Assembly: GCA_026826555.1 (NCBI GenBank)
Contig: JAKSZT010017954.1
Span: forward strand, 5,112,642 to 5,176,641
Direction of reading: 5' to 3'
Length of the DNA: 64,000 nt
Source of the DNA: Tolypeutes matacus
Lineage: Eukaryota > Chordata > Mammalia > Cingulata > Chlamyphoridae
Shown here piece after piece: positions 57,641 through 64,000 of this stretch. Made by a program: the position numbers and the translations under genes. The notes under the pieces were generated by a model that was not told where the DNA came from, ran no database searches, and saw only the letters and a program-made list of their open reading frames with translations. How positions within the stretch are numbered: position 1 is the stretch's first letter; each line of letters starts with the position of its first letter.

Positions 57641-58410
57641 AGAGACAACTTGACTCAAGTTTAAAGTAGCCATAATTCTTTGTGGTTTCAAGAGCTAGGA
57701 ATGTGTGGACAAAGTAATCTGCTCAATAAATTTAGAAAAGGAATGGAAATGTGAATTTTGCATGTGCAGTGTGGGAAAAGGCTCTCTACCAGCTCACCAG
57801 ATAGACGAAAACGGTCTTTCTTTCAATCTGGCATTGCGGCCTCCCTGGTATCTGTTGAATCAAGCTGTATTCCCAGAAGTACTTGGGTCTTTTATATTAG
57901 TTTCACTAGGGTAGTTCTGGTTTTTACTTCTAGTAGGGCTTGGTAAATGAGAGGCCACCTGAGAAGCAATTAAACTAAACCAGAAAATCTTTCCTGTTCA
58001 TTTCATCTTGTCCTTAAATAGTTTACACATCAATTGAACTGGGAAGAGCTCATGGTGGTTTATGATGATTACTCCAGTAGGGGTCAGCACCTAATGATTT
58101 GGGTACTTATCTGTGACCCAAGATGACTGTAAATGAACAGATAAGAGGACCAATGGGACTAGTTCTTCAAGCTGCCCACAGAATCCAAGATAGCAAAAAT
58201 CAGTGGAGTTAGGTAGACTGAAAAGTAGAAGCTGATGGAGTTAGCTAGATTGAAATACCCAGGAATTCATAGTTAGAAAAATAAGGTGCCCATCCTTAGC
58301 TCTATCTGATAATTTTACAAAGTGCCGTGCCCATGTACTCCTTCTTTTGGCACCATGCTTCCCTCTTCATTCTTCATAATACCTAGTAAACTTGTGGTTC
58401 CCATGCTTGG
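57641..58410. other. noncoding, nothing recognised
   Basis: No confident gene or repeat; short overlapping frames at 57705-57946 only. Confidence 0.45.
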
Positions 58411-58878
58411 TGGTTTGAAGCTGTATGTAACCCCAGAAAAACATGTTCTTAAATGTAACCCCTTCCTGTGGGCATGAACCGATTGTAAGCAGGGCCTTTT
58501 GATGAGGCTGCTTCAGTTAAGGTGTGGCCTCCCTCAATCAGGGTGGGTATTCATCCTATTACTGGTGTCCTTTATAAGTGGAGTGAAATTCAGACATATA
58601 GAGAAAGCTACAGGAAGCAAGAGTCTGGATATCAGTGGACCATGGAAGAGAAGGGAGAGACCAGGAGACATTGCCCCGTGTCTTGCCATGTGATAGAGGA
58701 GCCAAGGATCACCAGCAGCCAGCCCCAGAATGCTACAGTCTTCAGAGAGAAAGAATTGCCTTGATGCAGCTTTGATTTAGACTTTGTTTTAGTCTCAAAA
58801 CTGTAAGCAAGTAAATTCCCATTGTTTAACCTGACCCATTTCATAGTATTTTCTTGAGCAGCCAAGGAAACTAAAACA
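58411..58878 (+). mobile_element. MaLR/ERVL-like LTR of xenarthran type
   Basis: Begins TGGTTTGAAGCTGTATGTAA and ends GGAAACTAAAACA. Between these are 'GGGCCTTTTGATGAGGCTGC', 'TCAGTTAAGGTGTGGCC', 'GGTGTCCTTTATAAG', 'CAGACATATAGAGAAAGC' and 'TTGCCATGTGATAGAGGAGC'. This layout is a MaLR-type LTR that I associate with abundant copies in armadillo and sloth. It is better preserved than the MLT1 copies here, so it is younger. Frames inside it are not genes. A target duplication was not resolved. Confidence 0.75.
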
Positions 58879-59134
58879 CCATGGAATGAATAAATTGAAG
58901 TGGATATCTTCACTTATTTCAAATGTGTGTCAATGTCAGTCCAGTGAAATGGTGCCAAGAAATACTTGAATAAACCATCACAGATGCATACTGAAAATGG
59001 AAAAATACAGAATAGTAGAAGTGCATTTATAGGGTGAAGAGATAAAATCATAGCGCTATACCCTGTGGCATAATCAAAATGCTCAGTAATTGGCAAACCA
59101 GAACAACTAATCCCTTTCCCCATTCACTAGCTGT
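58879..59134. other. noncoding spacer
   Basis: Nothing recognised. Confidence 0.4.
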
Positions 59135-59560
59135 ATTAGTCAGGATTCTTCCGTGATTATGCTGTATAACTGGCAACCAAATCTCAGTATTTTGCAACAG
59201 CAAACATGTATTTCAAGCTCCTGGGTTGAAGTTTGTCTCTGATTTGGCTGATTCTAGCTGGGCTCAGGCTCTTCTCGTTGCAAAGGGTAGAAGCTTAGAC
59301 AACTGGTGGGAATTTACCAGTTTCAGAAACCCTCAGCTAGGAACTGGCACACTCTCACTTCTACCTATATTTCAATTGTCAAAGCTAGTTGCATGGCCAA
59401 GTCCAAAGATGATGGGGTGGAGACATACACTCTGCCGACTCTAGTGGAAGGAACTGCTAAGTCATAGGGCAAAGGACATGGATATACAAATTCTTTCCTG
59501 AGAATGAAGAGCTGGGAACACTAACCAACCTTCCACAACCATCATGTAAAAAGCCAATTT
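59135..59560 (-). repeat. ancient LTR or DNA-transposon remnant
   Basis: 'TGTATTAGTCAGGATTCTTC', 'GCTGGGCTCAGGCTCTTCTC' and 'GACTCTAGTGGAAGGAACTG' recall an old mammalian LTR-type repeat reversed. The family is not assigned. Confidence 0.5.
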
Positions 59561-60433
59561 CTGCCATCCCACAAAACATGTACCAGTGTCTTGGTGCAGC
59601 TTATAACCAAATCTGCTGACTTATGACAACTTTTCTGAGACAAAGAATGCTTTCAAGGTCTTGGCAGCCTTATCCCTTGGCTCTTTTTCCAAAGACACCA
59701 ACCATCAGTGTGGAAAGGAATGAGACATGGCATTTTCCTCTTCTCAAACAAAATACTAATTATTACCTTGTCACAGGAAAGGGGAAGTCAGGTAGTGTGC
59801 ACATTAGAGTAGAAAAAGCAGCTCCGCTTAGATTAGAAATACCCACTCCTAAGCAGTCTAATAGAAAAGGCATATTTTTCGTTGAAAAGATTGAAATGAG
59901 AGGGTTGGACACCTTAAGCAGTTAGTTTTCAAGACTACTATCTGTTTATCTCTTCTGGGTTACTTGAAGGAACCTGGGAACTAGGGCTTGAACTAGGGGA
60001 AGAGTGAATTCATTTTATGCTACACTCATTGGTGCCTTGTCAGAGAGGATGCAAAGGAAGATGGACCATGGAAATGGGCCAGAGTGACACCTTGTGTTCT
60101 TGTCTTCTCTCCCTAGGCTATTTGCATCAGCCTAAGACACACTCAGATGCCCTCACACACTCAGATGCCCTCAGTGCTAGATCTGTAGTAGGAGGACTGG
60201 TGGCATCCGATGTCCAGCCTCAGTGAGACAAGAGGGGAGGGTGATGACTGGGGCCAGGTGGAGGCACAGATCCTGCCTAGAGGGGAGCCTTTCGTTAATT
60301 AGTTCCAGTGAACTTTGCCAAGTGCAAATGTGGGAAGTGTGCTGCCAGATTTTGTGATTTTTCAAGAGAAGCTGAAAATCTAGATAAAGTCTCCTTATTT
60401 TTAAATGTTGATGATGACAGTAAATTCCATTAC
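59561..60433. other. noncoding; 18-bp tandem pair
   Basis: CACACTCAGATGCCCTCA occurs twice in tandem (60138-60172). Nothing else is recognised; the 100-codon plus frame (59623-59925) has no known domain. Confidence 0.45.
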
Positions 60434-60508
60434 AAAAAAAAAAAAAGAAAGAAAGAAAGAACAGGAAGGGAGAAGAAAGGAAAGGAAAAGAAAGGAAGGG
60501 AAGGGAAG
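60434..60508. repeat. A-rich / (GAAA)n-(GGAA)n purine tract
   Basis: A13 followed by GAAA repeats and GGAA/GGGAA variants, about 75 bp nearly all purine. Confidence 0.9.
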
Positions 60509-61019
60509 TTTGGAAGGATGGGTGACACCCATTCACAAGCCAAGGATGGCCCTAGAAGCCAGTCCCTGGTCCCCATGTGTGAGAAGATGCCTTTATCCCT
60601 GTGGGGAAGCTGGAAACAGCAGGACACTGAGCAGGAGTTACAGCTATTCCCAACTTCTCCTGAGTCAGACCATCACCCCATATCCTCGTTATTTTGTAAG
60701 AAGTGACATAAAGCCCATAAACAGCAAACCCATATTCAAATGTAAATACATAAATGCAGTTTAAACGTAAAGCACACATGGCTGCATAATCATTTACTCC
60801 TTTGAATCACCCAGGCTATTACTCCCAGGGATGTGTATAACAGAATTTAATATAAAAATATTTAATTTAGGATTCATTATCTCAATTTAAAAAAAAAAGA
60901 AAACATGTTTGTGGACTGTCACATGACTCGGTACTATGCTAGGCACTGCGTCACGGCTGAAAAGGGTCGCTCCTCCTGAGCCGGCAGCCCCGAGGGGCAG
61001 GAGACTTAGCGGAAAGACT
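60509..61019. other. noncoding, CpG-richer end
   Basis: From about 60950 CpG dinucleotides increase (GCGTCACGG, GTCGCTCC, GAGCCGGC, CCCCGAGG). No gene is recognised. Confidence 0.4.
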
Positions 61020-61330
61020 GGCAGCTCCGTCCATGGGCTGTGCCCCGAGCCATGGACTAGATCTTCCTAAACCTTGGTTTCTTCACAAAAAGCTGAGTAC
61101 CTCACAGATTTGCAGAAATGAACTGTGACAATAAAGTCCTGAATTCAATATCTGATGCTTATTAGGCTCGGGGAAATGTCATCGTATTTCTGTGCCTCCG
61201 TTTCCTCATCAACACGTGCGGATAATAGTTCCTGGCTCACAAAATTGAAGGGAGGAGTCATTGAGATAATGTGCCATAAGGTGCTTGGAATGAAGCCTGG
61301 CACTTAGTAAGTCCACGAGATCTGTGGATA
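61020..61330 (+). repeat. MIR SINE remnants
   Basis: 'AAACCTTGGTTTCTTCACAA' (first piece, to about 61140), then 'TCTGTGCCTCCGTTTCCTCA', 'GGTGCTTGGAATGAAGCCTG' and 'GCACTTAGTAAGTCCACG', a second, clearer MIR at 61180-61330. Both are in plus orientation. Confidence 0.75.
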
Positions 61331-61384
61331 CGGAAAATAGCTCATTGGGCGTGGTTGATCCAGTACAGTGTTGATGGATGTTTT

Positions 61385-61580
61385 CCTATAATGAACTTTA
61401 TGTAATAATAATGATATATTTTAAAGTAATAGGTAATATAGAACTATAATACATATTATATTATATATGCAATAATATATACAATATTGTATATTATGGT
61501 ATATATTAGATAATACATAGTATATATTATATACAGTATATATTAGTTATTACTTTTTAATATGTAATAGTTATTATAAC
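61385..61580. repeat. AT-rich low-complexity stretch
   Basis: About 195 bp almost entirely A and T with many TATATTA/TAATATA inverted units, able to fold into cruciforms. Not a regular microsatellite. Confidence 0.85.
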
Positions 61581-62254
61581 ATAAACTTCTTTGTGGGGAA
61601 AAACCTATCAATATTGTATTGGCTCAACCATGCCCATATGAGATATTTTTGCACGAACAGAAATGCTCTTGATAATTTCATGAGCTTGCTGGCCCTTTGC
61701 CTCCTACCTTTCCTGGGCATGAAAGTAGTCCTGAAATGTTTTGGTTTAAAAGAGACCAGGAGACCTCTTTCTCTCGGCTCCATCGGTGTGCACACACGGG
61801 TGGGAAGAGTATTGGCACTGGAGCTGCCGCCAGCTCATGGGGCAGAGGCCTCGCCCATGTCATGTCGTCTTGCATCATAGCCCCAGGACCAGCCCCACAG
61901 CCGATGCTATATGCGTCCGTGCAAACCTGCACACACCTGTAAGGCGAGTGAGTTAAACTAAGGAGAGTTTCCAGGGAGGGAGGCGGCCAGCCTCTCTACC
62001 TAGCCGAACGACTCTTGCACCAGTTTTCCTGGAGCACAGCTCTCCACTAGAATGGCAGGAAAGCAGAAAGAACCCCTGGAGGCTTAGCCAGTGTAGACCC
62101 TGGGGGAGGCAGCAATGAGCTGGTGGGTAAGCAGGGCGGGCAAGGAAAGAGAAGTGCTTGAAGAAGAAAACGAGCTGCGTGACTTTGAGCTTCACATCAC
62201 AGGTGTGAGTCTTTGGCATGGCATGAAAAGGAGAACGGCAGGTGGGCCAGGTTC
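61581..62254. other. noncoding, moderately GC- and CpG-rich
   Basis: Contains CpGs at 61778-62030 in unique-looking sequence. Frames of 95 codons (61593-61880, plus) and 141 codons (61953-62378, minus) have no known domain. Confidence 0.4.
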
Positions 62255-62395
62255 TTCCATGGATCAGCCATGCATCTCTGAGCAAGCAGCTTAATTTATT
62301 TATCCCTCGGTTTCCCCATTTACAACAATAACATTTAATTGTCTGAAAGCTACTTGGAGATCCGTGAGAGAAGGGCACTCCGTAAAAGCAAATGA
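62255..62395 (+). repeat. MIR fragment
   Basis: 'TGCATCTCTGAGCAAGCAGC', 'TTATCCCTCGGTTTCCCCAT', 'TTTACAACAATAAC' and 'GAAAGCTACTTGGAGATCC' are MIR core and 3' segments. Confidence 0.7.
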
Positions 62396-63009
62396 GTCTC
62401 GTTATCCTTCAGGGGCTTCGCTCCTGGCAGCCAGGCAGCTTGTGCCAGGGATGTGGGAGACAGACTGGGCCTGAGAGAGCAGTAAAGGGTGTGGGGAGGC
62501 AGTCGGGGCCACTCGCAGGCAGTTTGCTGGTGGTGGCTGAATTGCGAGCCCCTCCTGCCCTGAAGGAAAGCTGAAGGAAAGCTTTGGCTCTCGCGAATTG
62601 GAGGCCCCAGCACAGTGGAGCAGTGCATGGAGGCGAGAAGCGGGCCTCAGCAGGGCCTGACTGGGGAGAAGGCCCGGCAGAGAAGACAGGATGCCATCTG
62701 CCGCCTCCGGCCCCTTACCTGGCTGAGCCAGGGCCCTCCCCCACAGCGCAAGACCTGTTCCGGAGGTGGAATCAGGAGAAGCAGCTGTGTACCGTGCTCC
62801 TTAGGCCTCGGTCAGCTCCTTTCACTGGGCCCCTAGGAATTGTGGAACCTGCCACAGGAGGTGAAGCCGCGGGGTGTGTTGGTGGGGGTGGAGGCGGGGA
62901 AAGGCTGGCTAAAGGACTGGGAGGTTACCTCCAAAAAGTATCCTGGTTAGTGGGCAGAAGACTAAGGCGAGTAACGAGCTGGAAGGCGAGTGGGCCACCC
63001 ACCGTGCAG
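62396..63009. other. GC-rich noncoding stretch with a 181-codon frame
   Basis: The most GC-rich part of the window, with scattered CpGs. A plus frame of 181 codons (ATG 62584, end 63129) runs through GGGGGGGE- and CA-repeat-encoded sequence. That, together with the absence of any known domain, points to a composition effect. Exon of an unknown gene cannot be excluded. Confidence 0.35.
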
Positions 63010-63105
63010 AGGCACATGTGCACACACATTCTGGCACACACTCAGCCACACAAGCACGTGTGCACAGACCATGCACACACAAGTGTGCAGGGCTACAAAA
63101 AGTTA
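63010..63105. repeat. imperfect CA-rich repeat
   Basis: CACACA and CACATGTGCACACACA-type motifs, imperfect, partly palindromic. Confidence 0.8.
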
Positions 63106-63302
63106 TTCATTCTAGAAAAAGTTAAATGAGAGAGCTATTTCATTCTTTCCAAGACACAGTGCTATTCCACCTAAGAATTTTAGAAAGGAAAAAAAAAATG
63201 TTTTGGATTGAAATTAAACAGACGTTTTCAAATCAATACCTCCTACAGATGCTCTTTGCATGTAATTGGAACTCAATATTTGTTACATGGATGAATGGGG
63301 CC
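63106..63302. other. noncoding spacer
   Basis: An A8-9 run near 63189, nothing else. Confidence 0.4.
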
Positions 63303-63353
63303 GAGGAAGGAAGGAAGAAAAGGAAGGAAAGGGAGGGGGAGGGAGGGAGGAAG
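63303..63353. repeat. (GGAA)n/(GGGA)n purine tract
   Basis: About 50 bp of GGAA and GGGAG units with no pyrimidine. Confidence 0.9.
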
Positions 63354-64000
63354 TCTGGCTTATTTCAAAGCAGGAAAGACTCTAGATGGCCTGGTAAGGA
63401 TGGTCTTGATAGTCAAATTGCCCTTCCTTCGTCTTGACAAGGGACAGAGAGATAGTAACTTTCCTTTTATAGAAATATTTAAGAGGGAGAAGGGTGACTC
63501 TGGATCCAGGATGACTTAGAGCCAATATTTTCTCCATGTTCTACTCTTTTCTAGAAATTTTCTTCCTATAAATGTGTGTTGGGGGATAGAAGGGGGCAGG
63601 GGGTGGTTGGAGGACAGCAGAGCTAGATTCTTTCTTCGCTGCCTTTTCTTGAAGAGGACAAGGTGGCCAGGCACCCAGCTCCCTTGTGGCGGAATCAAAG
63701 CTGGGCTCACAGCGGGAGGAAGCAGGGTCCTAGGGGGTCAAGGGCCCAGGGAAGGTGCCTGCTCAGCTGGACCTCAACGATGGGACTAGAATTTGGCCAT
63801 CTGTCCAGACAGGGAGTGGGATGGAATGAGTTCTGAACTGTCTTGATGCCTTTGTTATTTCTCTGGGTTTCTCTTTGCTCTCCCTCACTATTTGGTCCGT
63901 TTGTCTATTTTTGACATGTCAGCCTGTCTCAGCCGTGCTAAGAAAAACAAGGGAAAGGCAGTAGTGTCCACACAAGCCCATATACACAATAACGAGTTAA
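63354..64000. other. noncoding, nothing recognised
   Basis: No gene or confident repeat to the window end. Short frames on both strands only. Confidence 0.45.

Noticed and set aside
59623..59925. 100-codon plus frame as a possible exon
   Set aside because: No recognisable domain or splice-site context; composition is ordinary.
60405..60764. Lys/Glu/Arg-rich 119- to 132-codon frames
   Set aside because: Produced by the purine tract 60434-60508.
1..64000. CRISPR arrays, bacterial-type operons, defence or biosynthetic clusters
   Set aside because: No regularly spaced repeats or tightly packed genes; all signs point to mammalian intergenic or intronic DNA. No new multi-gene system is visible.

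Overview
The window is vertebrate, and specifically placental-mammal, nuclear DNA with no intact protein-coding gene that I can recognise. It carries MIR and L2 remnants, MER5-type hAT fragments, MaLR/ERVL LTRs and L1 pieces. It also has several copies of a tRNA-derived SINE with the head and the dimeric form typical of xenarthran DAS-SINEs, and an LTR that I associate with Xenarthra. An armadillo (Dasypus-like) or sloth genome is therefore most likely. This comes from repeat recognition, not from a database search.

Layout. 1-12.3 kb: single-copy noncoding DNA with scattered ancient repeats, a MaLR LTR (about 7.5 kb) and a possible solo LTR (8.7-9.5 kb). 12.3-15.0 kb: an old L1 3' half split by a dimeric SINE with a 14-bp target-site duplication. 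15-22.4 kb: unique DNA, then a 1.79-kb segment present twice on either side of a 400-N gap. It looks like two overlapping contig ends that were never merged. The second copy contains a complete twin-primed L1 insertion. 22.4-31.6 kb: MIR/L2 remnants, a decayed ERVL pol fragment (about 26-27.6 kb), a short L1 3' end, a SINE and a MaLR LTR. 33.6-34.1 kb: a processed pseudogene of ribosomal protein RPL23A on the minus strand, followed by another dimeric SINE. 34.8-46.2 kb: L2/MIR/MER5 remnants and unique AT-rich blocks that could be conserved noncoding elements. 47.5 kb: a 200-bp pyrimidine tract. 49.3-50.1 kb: a 192-196-bp inverted duplication around a MaLR LTR. 50.7 kb: a 26-bp minisatellite. 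53-59.6 kb: LTRs, L2 and MIR. 60.4-63.4 kb: simple repeats and a mildly CpG-richer, GC-richer stretch.

There is no gene cluster or pathway here. The short open frames on both strands look like chance or repeat-derived frames, apart from the RPL23A copy and the L1 and ERVL remnants. I found no new multi-gene biological system. The points most worth a second look are the false duplication at the gap, the inverted duplication at 49.3-50.1 kb, the nested or twin-primed retroposons with clear target-site duplications, and a few candidate regulatory blocks.
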